Assembly (NCBI RefSeq): GCF_021726475.1
Contig: NZ_JAKJRU010000004.1
Span: 186,001 to 250,000 of the forward strand
DNA: 64,000 nucleotides
Source of the DNA: Pseudomonas oligotrophica
GTDB lineage: Bacteria; Pseudomonadota; Gammaproteobacteria; Pseudomonadales; Pseudomonadaceae
Reading direction: 5' to 3'
How positions within the stretch are numbered: the first letter of the stretch is position 1; each line of letters opens with the position of its first letter. A model generated the notes under the pieces. The model worked only from the letters and a program-made list of their open reading frames with translations, searched no databases and was not told the DNA's origin. The translations under genes and the position numbers were made by a program. Below are positions 44,815 through 53,551 of this stretch, piece by piece.

Positions 44815-45065
44815 CGCCAGGGTCAGCGTGCGCAGACCGGGCTGGCTGATGTAGCTGTTCCATTGCAGGAGAAAAGCGGGCAGTTCGATGGGGCACCCCC
44901 GTCGCGTTTACATGTGCCCAGTGACTGGGGCGAGGCCGCAAAGTTCAGGCCCGGCGGGCCGCGTGCAGCCAGTCGGATGGTCGGAACTTGCCAGCGGCCG
45001 TCGGCCTCACAACCCACAGACGGGCCGAGTGCCCTCGAACTTCCCAAGCCACAGGAGAGACGACC

Positions 45066-45596
45066 ATGCAAAGCGCCCAGACCGGCAACGACGTACGGGT
45101 CGAACGACTGATCGAATGGTTGCGCGACGCGCACGCCATGGAGGCCCAGGCCGAGACCATGCTCAACAAGCAGGCCGCGCGTATCGAGAATTACCCCGAA
45201 CTCAAGGCCCGGATCGAGCAGCACATCGTCGAGACGCAGAACCAGGCCCGGCTGATCGAGAGTTGCCTGCAGCGCTACGACAAGTCCTATTCGGGGATCA
45301 AGGACCTGGGCGGCAAGATGATGGCGATGGGGCAGGCCATGGGCGGCATGATGGTCAGCGACGAGATAGTCAAGGGCGCGCAGATGGGCTACGTGTTCGA
45401 GAACCTGGAGATCGCCTCGTACACCATCCTCATCGCCGCGGCCGAGGCCCTTGGCGATACCCAGACCCAGCAGATCTGCGAGCGCATCCTGCAGGAAGAG
45501 ATCGCCATGGCCGAGTGGATGCGCCAGCACCTGCCGCAGATCACCCAGGCCTACCTGACCCGCGCCGTGACGCCTGACGTCGAAGCCAAGCGCTGA
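45066..45596 (+). CDS. DUF892 ferritin-like protein (YciF/YciE family)
   Basis: A 176-residue four-helix ferritin-like protein. Helical segments with likely metal-binding Glu and His residues include WLRDAHAMEAQAETMLNK, IEQHIVETQNQARLIES and ASYTILIAAAEALGD. Relatives are induced by general stress or starvation and their metal chemistry is undefined. ATG 45066 follows CAGGAGAG. It is monocistronic. Confidence 0.88.
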   Translation: MQSAQTGNDVRVERLIEWLRDAHAMEAQAETMLNKQAARIENYPELKARIEQHIVETQNQARLIESCLQRYDKSYSGIKDLGGKMMAMGQAMGGMMVSDEIVKGAQMGYVFENLEIASYTILIAAAEALGDTQTQQICERILQEEIAMAEWMRQHLPQITQAYLTRAVTPDVEAKR

Positions 45597-45659
45597 TCGT
45601 CCCCGGCGTCACGGAACGACGGGCGCGGGCCTGGCGCCCGGCCAGAGCTGGCTCAAAGC

Positions 45660-45696
45660 AAAAAAGGGCCGCGACCGGCAGGGACCGTCGCGGCCC
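45660..45696 (-). terminator. Intrinsic terminator reading leftward (antisense to DUF2061 gene)
   Basis: Ten-bp perfect stem GGGCCGCGAC / GTCGCGGCCC with an 11-base loop, next to six A residues on the + strand, so on the minus strand it ends in TTTTTT. It therefore fits termination of leftward transcripts coming from the DUF1652 gene across the DUF2061 gene. On the + strand it would form a hairpin just before the DUF2061 start codon. Confidence 0.65.
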
Positions 45697-45710
45697 GGAC
45701 TGGATCCGCA

Positions 45711-45998
45711 ATGAAGCAAAGACCCCTGCTGAAGACCTTCACCTTCGCCATCCTGCACTTCGCGACCGCATTCATCGTGATCTACGCGCTGACCGGCAGC
45801 TTCCTGGTCAGCAGCGCCGCGGCACTCATCGAACCGGTGGTCAACACCTTCGTGTTCTACCTGCACGAGCGCGTCTGGCAGCGGCTAAGCCAGCGCAAGG
45901 CCGAGCAGAGCCACAGCTACGGGCATGACGTGTTCGTGCGCTACCTGGAGCGTTCGCGCGCCGGATCGCCACAGAGCAGCGTCCCGCCGCGACGCTGA
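45711..45998 (+). CDS. DUF2061 small membrane protein
   Basis: A 95-residue protein with two hydrophobic stretches, FAILHFATAFIVIYALTGSFLV and AAALIEPVVNTFVFYLHERVW. This matches DUF2061, a predicted inner-membrane family of unknown function. The C-terminal third is polar and probably cytoplasmic. A strong inverted repeat ends 15 bases before the start, which may limit access to the ribosome site; the site itself (GGATC) is weak. Confidence 0.82.
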   Translation: MKQRPLLKTFTFAILHFATAFIVIYALTGSFLVSSAAALIEPVVNTFVFYLHERVWQRLSQRKAEQSHSYGHDVFVRYLERSRAGSPQSSVPPRR

Positions 45999-46005
45999 GC
46001 GCGGC

Positions 46006-46275
46006 TCACTTGGCGGTGGCGCGGTCACCCGCCAGTTCGCTGCGGGTCGCGTAGAGCTCGATGCGCAGCTCCTGCGCCAGGCGCACCAGGTTGGCCGCAT
46101 CGCGACACTGGTCGTAGCGGATGCCCAGCACGGTCAGCTCGTCGCGTTCGGCCTGCTCGCCGTAGAGGCGCACGGTGAGGGAGCGGTCCGCTTGCGGGTG
46201 GCATTCGCAGCGATAGGGTTGCAGGTGGTCGTGCAGGATCGCTTCGATCTTGAACAGAGGTAGCCGAGTGCTCAT
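46006..46275 (-). CDS. DUF1652 family protein
   Basis: An 89-residue protein of a mostly Pseudomonas family of unknown function. Recognised by IEAILHDHLQPYRCECHP followed by LTVRLYG and LTVLGIRYDQCRD. No signal or membrane segment is visible. Its start has a near-perfect AGGAGGA. It converges on the DUF2061 gene with seven bases between. Confidence 0.75.
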   Translation of the reverse strand: MSTRLPLFKIEAILHDHLQPYRCECHPQADRSLTVRLYGEQAERDELTVLGIRYDQCRDAANLVRLAQELRIELYATRSELAGDRATAK

Positions 46276-46550
46276 GAGTCCTCCTGTGAAGTGGGAGGTG
46301 ACTGGGCCGTGCGCGAAACTGGCGGCGCATCGTTGGTTGCGAACGACTTCTGAACCCTAGCAGCCACGCTCGTGGTGTCCATGGACAAATTTGTCACAGC
46401 CCCCGCCGCTGCTCCGCGAGCGCCCTGTTTCGGCCGCTGGCGGGGATGACCATTGGTCAGGACGCAGCCGAGCGTGGCGCTGATCCGCGGTCACAAGGAT
46501 TACCAGCCGAAGATGACAGACGCGTAACGGCGTCGTTTGCAGGAGGTGGC

Positions 46551-46850
46551 ATGAAGCGCTTGATCCTGACCCTTGCCCTGAGCACCGTGGTGGCCCTGCC
46601 GGCCGCCGCCCAGTGGCCCGCCGGTACGCCGCGCGACGACCAGGGCTCGCCGCCCAGCCCCTCGGGCAACCCGGCCCCGCAGGAAGAGGTGGAAACCCGC
46701 CGCGACCATCAGGGCCGCCTGGTCACCGAGGACGGCAAGCCAGTGCGCAACGGCACCGAGGAGGACGCCGACAGCTCCGAGCAGCCCGACCGGCATAGCG
46801 CCCCGGGTGGGCCGAACGACGATTCCACCTCGCCTGGCTCCATCGAGTGA
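46551..46850 (+). CDS. Small secreted hydrophilic protein
   Basis: A 99-residue protein I do not recognise. A clear signal peptide (LILTLALSTVVALPAAAQ) is followed by an acidic, Pro/Gly/Asp-rich, probably unstructured mature chain with RDHQGRLVTEDGKPVRN. It is preceded by a very strong GCAGGAGGT. It lies 21 bases before ligD on the same strand. The 275 bases before it show no gene. Confidence 0.65.
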   Translation: MKRLILTLALSTVVALPAAAQWPAGTPRDDQGSPPSPSGNPAPQEEVETRRDHQGRLVTEDGKPVRNGTEEDADSSEQPDRHSAPGGPNDDSTSPGSIE

Positions 46851-46871
46851 GGCCACGGGGCAGGGCAGGCC

Positions 46872-49382
46872 ATGGCACTCGAGGAATACAACCGCCGGCG
46901 TGACTTCGCCGCCACCCCGGAGCCGGCCGGCAAGCCTCGGCGCAGCGCGGCCAAGGCCCACGCGCTGCAGTTCTGCGTGCAAAAGCACGACGCCACGCGG
47001 CTGCACTATGACTTCCGTTTGGAACTGGACGGCACCCTGAAGAGCTGGGCGATCCCCAAGGGCCCGAGCCTGGACCCGAAGGTGCGTCGGCTGGCGGTGC
47101 ACGTCGAGGATCATCCGCTGGACTACGCCGGCTTCGAAGGGCACATCCCCGAAGGGCACTACGGCGCCGGCGACGTGATCGTCTGGGATCGCGGCATCTG
47201 GCTTCCCCAGGGCAACGCCGCCGAGGGCTATCGCAAGGGCAAGCTCAAGTTCGAGCTGCAGGGCGAGAAGCTCGCCGGCGTGTGGAACCTGGTGCGCACC
47301 CACATGCAGGGCAGCAAGGAGCAGTGGTTCCTGATCAAGTCGGGCGACGAACATGCGCGCCCGCAGAGCGAGTACGACATCGTCGCCGAGCAGCCGGACA
47401 GCGTGCTCAGCGAGCGCACGCTGATCCCGCGTCGGCGCGGTGCGGCGGCGGCGGGCAAAACCACCAGCCGCCGCACCGCGCGCAAGTCATCGCAGGCGAT
47501 GCCCGCGGGCGCCCTGGCCGCCGACCTGCCGGCCAGCCTCAAGCCGCAGCTGGCGACCCTGGTCGAGTCGGTGCCAGACGGTGACTGGCGCTACGAGATC
47601 AAGTTCGACGGCTACCGCCTGCTCGCGCGCATCGAGGGCGAGCGGGTCCAGCTATTCACCCGCAACGGCCACGACTGGACGGCGAAGATGCCGCGCCAGG
47701 CCGAGGCCCTGGCCGGGCTGGGCCTGGCGTCCGCCTGGCTCGACGGCGAGGTGGTGGTGCTCAACGAAGCAGGCACGCCGGACTTCCAGGCGCTGCAGAA
47801 CGCCTTCGAGGCCGGGCGCAGCGGCGGCATCGCCTACTACCTGTTCGACGTGCCGTACCTGAACGGTCACGACCTGCGCCAGGTGCCGCTGGAGCAGCGG
47901 CGCGCGGCATTGGCCAGGCTGCTCGAAGGCAACGAGAGCGAGCTGCTGCGCTATTCCGCCTATTTCAGCGAGCAGCCGGAAAGCATCCTCGAGAGCGCCT
48001 GCCAGATGCGCCTCGAAGGGCTGATCGGCAAGCGCGCCGGCAGTACATACGTGTCACGGCGCAGCAACAGCTGGGTGAAGATCAAGTGCAAGAACCGCCA
48101 GGAGTTCATCATCGTCGGCTACACCGAGCCGAAGGGTGCGCGCAGCGGCTTCGGTGCCCTGCTGCTGGGCCTGCATGACGAGCAGGGCGCATTGCAGTAC
48201 GCCGGCAAGGTCGGGACCGGCTTCAACCAGGCCAGCCTGCAGAGCCTGCACGCGAAGATGCAGCCGCTGGAAACCGCCCGCTCGCCGCTGGCCAAGGCGC
48301 CGCCGGCGGCCGACGTGCGCGGCGCGCACTGGCTCGAGCCGAAGCTGATGTGCGAGGTGGCCTACGCCGAGATGACCCGCCAAGGTGTGGTGCGCCACTC
48401 CGTGTTCCACGGCCTGCGCGCCGACAAGCCGGCCCGTGCCATCACCCGCGAGCGGCCGACCAAGGCGGGCGGTGACAGCGACGCCCTGGCCGCGAGCCGG
48501 GTGCGCATCAGCAACCCCGAGCGGGTGATCGACAAGGCCAGCGGGGCGACCAAGCTGGAGCTGGCGCGCTTCTATGCCGAGGTCGCACCCTGGGCGCTGC
48601 CGCACCTGCGCCGACGTCCGCTGGCGCTGGTGCGCGCGCCGGAGGGCATCGACGGCGAGCTGTTCTTCCAGAAGCACGCCGAGAAGCTGAGCATCCCGCA
48701 CATCACCCAGCTGGACCCGGCGCTGTACCCCGGGCACGCCGCGCTGATGGTGATCGACAGCGCCGAGGCGCTGGTCGGCGCGGCGCAGATGGGCACCGTC
48801 GAACTGCACACCTGGAACGCCGTGGCGCCGCAGCTGGAGCGGCCGGATCGCTTCGTCCTCGACCTCGACCCGGACCCGGCGCTGCCCTGGAAACGCATGC
48901 TCGAAGCCACCCAGCTGACCCAGACGCTGCTCGATGAAATCGGCCTCGCATCCTTCCTCAAGACCAGCGGCGGCAAGGGCATGCACATCCTCGTGCCGCT
49001 GCGCCCGGAGCATGGCTGGAGCGAGGTGAAGGCCTTCAGCCAGGCGGTGGCGCGCTACCTGGCGCGGCTGCTGCCGGCGCACTTCTCGGCGGTCAGCGGG
49101 CCGAAGAACCGGGTCGGCAAGATCTTCATCGACTACCTGCGCAACAGCCAGGGCGCCAGCACCGTGGCGGCCTACTCGGTGCGCGCGCGCGAGGGGCTGC
49201 CGGTCTCGGTGCCGATCCACCGCGACGAGCTGGCCGAACTCAAGGGGGCGAACGCCTGGACGCTGCGCAACCTGCTGCCGAGGCTGGAGGAGCTCGGCCG
49301 CGAAGACCCCTGGGAAGGCTTCTGGCACAGCGAGCAGCAGATCAGCACCGAGATGCGCGAACGCCTGGGCATGAAGGCTTAA
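46872..49382 (+). CDS. ligD: ATP-dependent DNA ligase D (phosphoesterase-ligase-polymerase)
   Basis: An 836-residue end-joining enzyme with the Pseudomonas domain order. Residues ~35-180: 3'-phosphoesterase (ATRLHYDFRLELDG, PEGHYGAGDVIVWD). Residues ~215-510: ATP-dependent ligase, with the adenylated Lys about residue 244 in YEIKFDGYRLLA, and an OB domain (KIKCKNRQEFIIVGYT). Residues ~540-836: archaeo-eukaryotic primase-type polymerase with RFVLDLDPDP and SGGKGMHILVPL. It works with Ku in non-homologous end joining, but no Ku gene is in this window. All three domains look intact. Confidence 0.96.
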   Translation: MALEEYNRRRDFAATPEPAGKPRRSAAKAHALQFCVQKHDATRLHYDFRLELDGTLKSWAIPKGPSLDPKVRRLAVHVEDHPLDYAGFEGHIPEGHYGAGDVIVWDRGIWLPQGNAAEGYRKGKLKFELQGEKLAGVWNLVRTHMQGSKEQWFLIKSGDEHARPQSEYDIVAEQPDSVLSERTLIPRRRGAAAAGKTTSRRTARKSSQAMPAGALAADLPASLKPQLATLVESVPDGDWRYEIKFDGYRLLARIEGERVQLFTRNGHDWTAKMPRQAEALAGLGLASAWLDGEVVVLNEAGTPDFQALQNAFEAGRSGGIAYYLFDVPYLNGHDLRQVPLEQRRAALARLLEGNESELLRYSAYFSEQPESILESACQMRLEGLIGKRAGSTYVSRRSNSWVKIKCKNRQEFIIVGYTEPKGARSGFGALLLGLHDEQGALQYAGKVGTGFNQASLQSLHAKMQPLETARSPLAKAPPAADVRGAHWLEPKLMCEVAYAEMTRQGVVRHSVFHGLRADKPARAITRERPTKAGGDSDALAASRVRISNPERVIDKASGATKLELARFYAEVAPWALPHLRRRPLALVRAPEGIDGELFFQKHAEKLSIPHITQLDPALYPGHAALMVIDSAEALVGAAQMGTVELHTWNAVAPQLERPDRFVLDLDPDPALPWKRMLEATQLTQTLLDEIGLASFLKTSGGKGMHILVPLRPEHGWSEVKAFSQAVARYLARLLPAHFSAVSGPKNRVGKIFIDYLRNSQGASTVAAYSVRAREGLPVSVPIHRDELAELKGANAWTLRNLLPRLEELGREDPWEGFWHSEQQISTEMRERLGMKA

Positions 49383-49548
49383 GCCTCCGCTCGTCCGAAT
49401 GGCGGCGCGGCTGCATCGTCCGGGCGATAGCGGCGTTAACCCGCAGCGACGAACAATCGCCCCGTTCAGGGAGTGGCACCGGGCGAAGGACGCGCCGGAC
49501 AGGCCAGCATGAAGTCGGCCCACGACAATATTCAAAGGAGTGTCCCGC

Positions 49549-50592
49549 ATGTTCGCGCGCAAACCGCTGATTGCCTGCATCCTGCTCGGCTCGTTGCCGG
49601 GCCTCACCCTCGCCCAGGCCCTCACCAGCCAGTCGGGCAGCGACAACCAGATCATCCTCGAGCAGACCGGCCCGAACTCGGCGACCCAGTTGCAGCAGGG
49701 CACGCTGAACTGGTCCCGCGTGGTCCAGGACGGCGACAACAACCTCGCGCTCACCGACCAGCGCGGCTACGAGCTGCAGGCGCAGATCGTCCAAGTCGGC
49801 AGCCAGAACCAGGCCAGCATCTACCAGGCCAACCTGGATTACCGCAGCGACGCGCAGGTCGAACAGCTGGGCACGACCAACCTCGTCGAACTGGTGCAGC
49901 AGGATGGCAATGGCAACTATGCCGTGCTCCGCCAGGCGGGCGCGGGCAACGTGCAGCAGGTCGACCAGACCTTCTACGTCAACTCCCTGGATGCGCGCTC
50001 AGAGGGCGATGGCAACCTGATCGAAGTGGTGCAGGACGGCGGGGGAAGTGCACAGCTGAGCCAACTGGGCGACGGCAACCGCCTGGAGATCTTCCAGGAA
50101 TCGCCGGCCTACGGCAGTTCGACCCGGGTGAGCCAGGAAGGCGACCTCAACCAGGCGGCGGTGACGCAGATCGGTGGGCGCTACTACACCGGCGAGGTGC
50201 GCCTGGCGCAGCGCGGCGAAGCCAACAGTGCGGACGTGACCCAATGGGCGGGCTTCAGCACGGTCGAATACACCCAGGACGGCGTCGGCAACGAGCTGAA
50301 CGCGCGCCAGACGACGCGCAGCGGTCTCATCAGCGGCAGCTCGGTGGGTAACGAGAACCGCGTGGACATCGTCCAGGGCTACGACGGCCCGCTGCTGACG
50401 ATCGCCCAGAACGGCTCGTTCAACGAGATTGACGCAGTGCAGGACGCCGCCTACAGCACGGCGTCCATCAGCCAGACCGGCGACGCCAACATCGCCGTGC
50501 TGAACCAGGTGACGATGTTCGACGTGCAGCCGCCGAGCGCCAGCATCACCCAGGCCGGAACCGGCAACAGCGCGTCGGTCACCCAGCGCTGA
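49549..50592 (+). CDS. Orphan curlin-repeat (CsgA/CsgB-like) secreted protein
   Basis: A 347-residue exported protein. After the signal peptide (IACILLGSLPGLTLAQA) nearly the whole chain is built from about fifteen imperfect repeats of the curlin type QxGxxNxAxxxQ, for example QDGDNNLALTDQ, QVGSQNQASIYQ, QTGDANIAVLNQ and QAGTGNSASVTQ. This predicts a beta-solenoid and possible amyloid. It is more than twice the size of CsgA, and no csgBCDEFG-type secretion genes are nearby. ATG 49549 is set by AAAGGAG eight bases upstream. Confidence 0.85.
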   Translation: MFARKPLIACILLGSLPGLTLAQALTSQSGSDNQIILEQTGPNSATQLQQGTLNWSRVVQDGDNNLALTDQRGYELQAQIVQVGSQNQASIYQANLDYRSDAQVEQLGTTNLVELVQQDGNGNYAVLRQAGAGNVQQVDQTFYVNSLDARSEGDGNLIEVVQDGGGSAQLSQLGDGNRLEIFQESPAYGSSTRVSQEGDLNQAAVTQIGGRYYTGEVRLAQRGEANSADVTQWAGFSTVEYTQDGVGNELNARQTTRSGLISGSSVGNENRVDIVQGYDGPLLTIAQNGSFNEIDAVQDAAYSTASISQTGDANIAVLNQVTMFDVQPPSASITQAGTGNSASVTQR

Positions 50593-50604
50593 GCGGGCCG
50601 GCGA

Positions 50605-50628
50605 GCGCGACCGTCCAGGCGGTCGCGC
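50605..50628. terminator. Hairpin between convergent curlin and DUF2790 genes
   Basis: Nine-bp stem GCGCGACCG / CGGTCGCGC around TCCAGG without a T-tract; a probable but non-canonical terminator. Confidence 0.5.
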
Positions 50629-50634
50629 CAGGGC

Positions 50635-50868
50635 TCAATGATCGAAGCAGTCGCTGCCGTGGCGCAGGTAGGTCATGACGTGGCTTTCGCCCTTCGAGTC
50701 GAGGTAGGTCATCTTCGCCTCGACCACGTTGCAGCCACCGGCCGGCACGTCGATGGAGACGACCTTGGCGATGTCCGGGCGCTCGGCGGCGCGCGACGGG
50801 GTGGACTCGCCGGCTACGGCGAAGGATGCGCACAGGGCCAGGCTGATCGCACAGGCGAACGTTTTCAT
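50635..50868 (-). CDS. DUF2790 small periplasmic protein
   Basis: A 77-residue exported protein: signal peptide FACAISLALCASFAVAGE, then DIAKVVSIDVPAGGCNVVEAKMTYLDS, the pattern of the Pseudomonas DUF2790 family, with two Cys likely to form a disulfide. Function is unknown. The start follows TGGAGGT. It converges on the curlin-repeat gene. The 244 bases before it, up to the LysR gene's end, hold no gene. Confidence 0.82.
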   Translation of the reverse strand: MKTFACAISLALCASFAVAGESTPSRAAERPDIAKVVSIDVPAGGCNVVEAKMTYLDSKGESHVMTYLRHGSDCFDH

Positions 50869-51112
50869 AACGACCTCCAGAGGTGGTGCCGTCGGTCTTT
50901 TCGCCGCGGCGTGACCGGACAGGGCTGTCCGGCCGGGGGAATAAAAAGGGCTGCCACGAGGAGAGAAGCAGCCAACATGACGTTGTCGTTCGCCAAAGGA
51001 GCGTGATTGCCGAACGCTGCAGCGGGACGGTACGGCCGCTGCGTGTCATGCGAGTCAGGATAGGGGCAGGCGGGCGCTGGAAAAACCCGGCTGGCGGTCA
51101 AGAACCTTTGCG

Positions 51113-52060
51113 CTATTGGTAATAATCGGCCTGGCACGCCGGGGCGTGCAGGATCGCGCGGTTGGCCTCCAGCACCTGCGGCAGTTCCTCGCGCAGGAAG
51201 TCGACCCAGGTCTTGATCTTGGCATCGAGAAAGCGCCGCGAAGGGTAGAGCGCGTAGATGGTCTTCTCCTGCAGCTGGAAGCCCGGCAGCAGCCGGCGCA
51301 GGCTGCCGCGCTGCAGCGCCGGCGCGGCGACGTAGTCGGGCAGCATGCAGATGCCCATGCCGGTTTCCGCGGCGTTAGCCATGGCCTCGGCGACGTTGAC
51401 CTTGAAGCTCTCGCCCGGCTCGATCAGCTGTTCGCCGTCGTCGCAGAGAAAGCGCCAGCGGTCGCCCAGCGACGGGTCGGCCAGGCGCAGGCAGCGGTGC
51501 CGGTGAAGATCCTCGGGATGCCGCGGCACGCCATGCTGCGCCAGGTAGCTTGGTGCCGCACAGAGGACCTGGCTGACGCTGCCCAGGCGCTGGGCGATCA
51601 ACTCCGAATCCTCGAGCTGGTGGCGCAGGGTGATGACCACGTCCAGCCCGTCCTGCAGCAGGTCGGGGTGGTGCTGGGAGAGGGTCAGTTCCAGGTCGAC
51701 CGCCGGGTAGCGCTCGCTGTAGCGCCCGGCCAGCCTGGCCAGCAGCTGGATGCCGAGGCCGGTGATCGAGTGCACCCGCAGGCGGCCACGCGGGTCGATG
51801 CGCGCGCAGCCGGCCTCGATCTCGGCCTGCTCGACTTCGCCGAGGATCTGCCGGCAGCGCTCGGCGAAGCGCGAGCCGGCTTCGCTCAGCGCCAGTCGGC
51901 GCGTGGTGCGATGCAGCAGCCGGGCCTGCAGGTGGTTCTCCAGTTCGGAGACCAGCCGCGAGACCTGCGCGGTGGACATCGCGCATTGCTCGGCGGCGGC
52001 GGTGAACGAACCGGCATCGACGACGCGGACGAAGACGCGCATGGCATTGAGCATGTCCAT
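51113..52060 (-). CDS. LysR-family regulator (CrgA-like)
   Basis: A 315-residue LysR regulator. Helix-turn-helix: AAAEQCAMSTAQVSRLVSELE, then LLHRTTRRLALSEAG. The effector domain contains LRVHSITGLGIQLLARLAGRY and ETGMGICMLPDYVAAP. It is on the same strand as the efflux operon and starts 28 bases after the outer-membrane factor's stop, so it may be its last gene or have its own promoter. E. coli aaeXAB is also controlled by a LysR protein (AaeR), but the gene here is downstream rather than divergent. Confidence 0.87.
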   Translation of the reverse strand: MDMLNAMRVFVRVVDAGSFTAAAEQCAMSTAQVSRLVSELENHLQARLLHRTTRRLALSEAGSRFAERCRQILGEVEQAEIEAGCARIDPRGRLRVHSITGLGIQLLARLAGRYSERYPAVDLELTLSQHHPDLLQDGLDVVITLRHQLEDSELIAQRLGSVSQVLCAAPSYLAQHGVPRHPEDLHRHRCLRLADPSLGDRWRFLCDDGEQLIEPGESFKVNVAEAMANAAETGMGICMLPDYVAAPALQRGSLRRLLPGFQLQEKTIYALYPSRRFLDAKIKTWVDFLREELPQVLEANRAILHAPACQADYYQ

Positions 52061-52087
52061 CGATTGTTACCTCAGGCGTAACCCGTT

Positions 52088-53551
52088 TCAGTGCGCGGTC
52101 GTCGGCCCGGGACCGCGCTCGGCGTTCTGCCAGCCGCCGCCGAGGGCCAGGAACAGGTCCACCTGGTCGACCGACAGCTGGGCCTCGGAGCTGGCCAGCG
52201 CGGCCTCGGCGCTGGCCAGCGTGCGTTCACTGTCCAGGCTGGCCACGTAGTCGATGCGACCTTGCTGGTACAGCCGTCGATTGTAGGTGGCCGCGTCGCG
52301 CGCCGCATCGCGCGAATCGCGCAGGGCACGGTTGCGCTGCAGGTCGTTGGCGTAGCGTGCCAGCAGGGTCTGGGTCTCGCGCAGGGCTTGCAGCACCACG
52401 CCGTCGAAGCGCGCCAGTGCGGCGTCCGCGCCGGCTTGGGTGGCGCGGATGCGGGCGCGGTCGACCTGGGTCGGAATATGCCAGGCGATGTGCGGGCCGA
52501 ACCCCCAGCGCCGGGTGATCGGGTCGCCGATATGCTCGAGCATGCCGGTGTAGCCGGCATCCAGGCCCAGGCTGACCTCCGGGTAGAGCATCGCGGTGGC
52601 CACGCCGATGTCGGCGGTGGCCGCGGCCAGCTGGCGTTCGGCGGCGCGTACGTCCGGGCGCCGCTTGAGCAGCGCCGCGCCATCGCCCACCGGGATCGGC
52701 TGGTTCGGCTGCGGCGCGTGGCGGCAGGCGGCGACCGCCTCGGGCAGTTCGCCCGGCGTGCGGCCGAGCAGGGCGGCCAGGCCGTAGAGCGCGCTGGCCC
52801 GGCGTATTTCCAGCGGCGGCAGCTCGGCGCGCAGCGCCTCGACCTGGGCACTGGCCCGCGACACGTCGACCTGGTTGCCGCGACCGCCGTCGAGCAGGCG
52901 CCGGGCCACCTCGAACTGCCGGGCCTGGATATCCAGCGAGTGGGCGGCGATGGCCAGTTCCTCGCTGGCATGGCAGGCGCTCATGTAGTGGCGCACCACC
53001 TCGGCGACCACTGTGATCCGCGCGGCATCCAGCGCCGCCTGGCTGGCCTGGGCGCTGGCCGCGGCCGATTCGGTGGCGCGCTGCAGGCGGCCGAACAGGT
53101 CGAGCTGGTAGCCGACGGTGACGCCACCGTCGGCCAGGTTCATCACCGGCAGTTTCTCGTGCAGCGCCAGCGCTTCGCTGGACAGCTGGCCGCGGGCGAC
53201 CGAGGCCTCGCCGCCGATTTCCACCTCCTGCGCGTGGTGCGCCATCTGATAGCCCTCGTAGGCGCGGCGCAGGTTGTGGTAGGCCAGGCGTACGTCGGCG
53301 TTGCGCGCCAGGGCCTCGGTGATCAGCTGCTCGAGCAGCGGATCGTCGTACAGCTTCCACCAGTCGGCCGGCAGCGACTGCTCGGCGACCCGGGCATTGC
53401 CCGCCAGGTCGAAGGCTGCGCCGGCCGTGGGGCGTTTGATCGCCGCCTCGTCCGGCACCCGGTAGTCGGGGCCGACCGCGCTGCATGCCGCCAGCCCGGC
53501 GATGGCCAGGGCCAGCGCGCCCCGGCGCAGTGTCTCGGGCAGGCGCGTCAT
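52088..53551 (-). CDS. Outer-membrane efflux factor, NodT/OprM-type lipoprotein
   Basis: A 487-residue TolC-like outer-membrane channel. It starts with a lipoprotein signal, LALAIAGLAACSAVGPDY, where the Cys would be acylated, and carries the NodT-type WWKLYDDPLLEQLI and the duplicated helical hairpins (ESAAASAQASQAALDAA; RRPDVRAAERQLAAAT). It exports substrates handed over by the HlyD-type protein. Start 53551 overlaps the adaptor's stop by four bases. Confidence 0.93.
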   Translation of the reverse strand: MTRLPETLRRGALALAIAGLAACSAVGPDYRVPDEAAIKRPTAGAAFDLAGNARVAEQSLPADWWKLYDDPLLEQLITEALARNADVRLAYHNLRRAYEGYQMAHHAQEVEIGGEASVARGQLSSEALALHEKLPVMNLADGGVTVGYQLDLFGRLQRATESAAASAQASQAALDAARITVVAEVVRHYMSACHASEELAIAAHSLDIQARQFEVARRLLDGGRGNQVDVSRASAQVEALRAELPPLEIRRASALYGLAALLGRTPGELPEAVAACRHAPQPNQPIPVGDGAALLKRRPDVRAAERQLAAATADIGVATAMLYPEVSLGLDAGYTGMLEHIGDPITRRWGFGPHIAWHIPTQVDRARIRATQAGADAALARFDGVVLQALRETQTLLARYANDLQRNRALRDSRDAARDAATYNRRLYQQGRIDYVASLDSERTLASAEAALASSEAQLSVDQVDLFLALGGGWQNAERGPGPTTAH

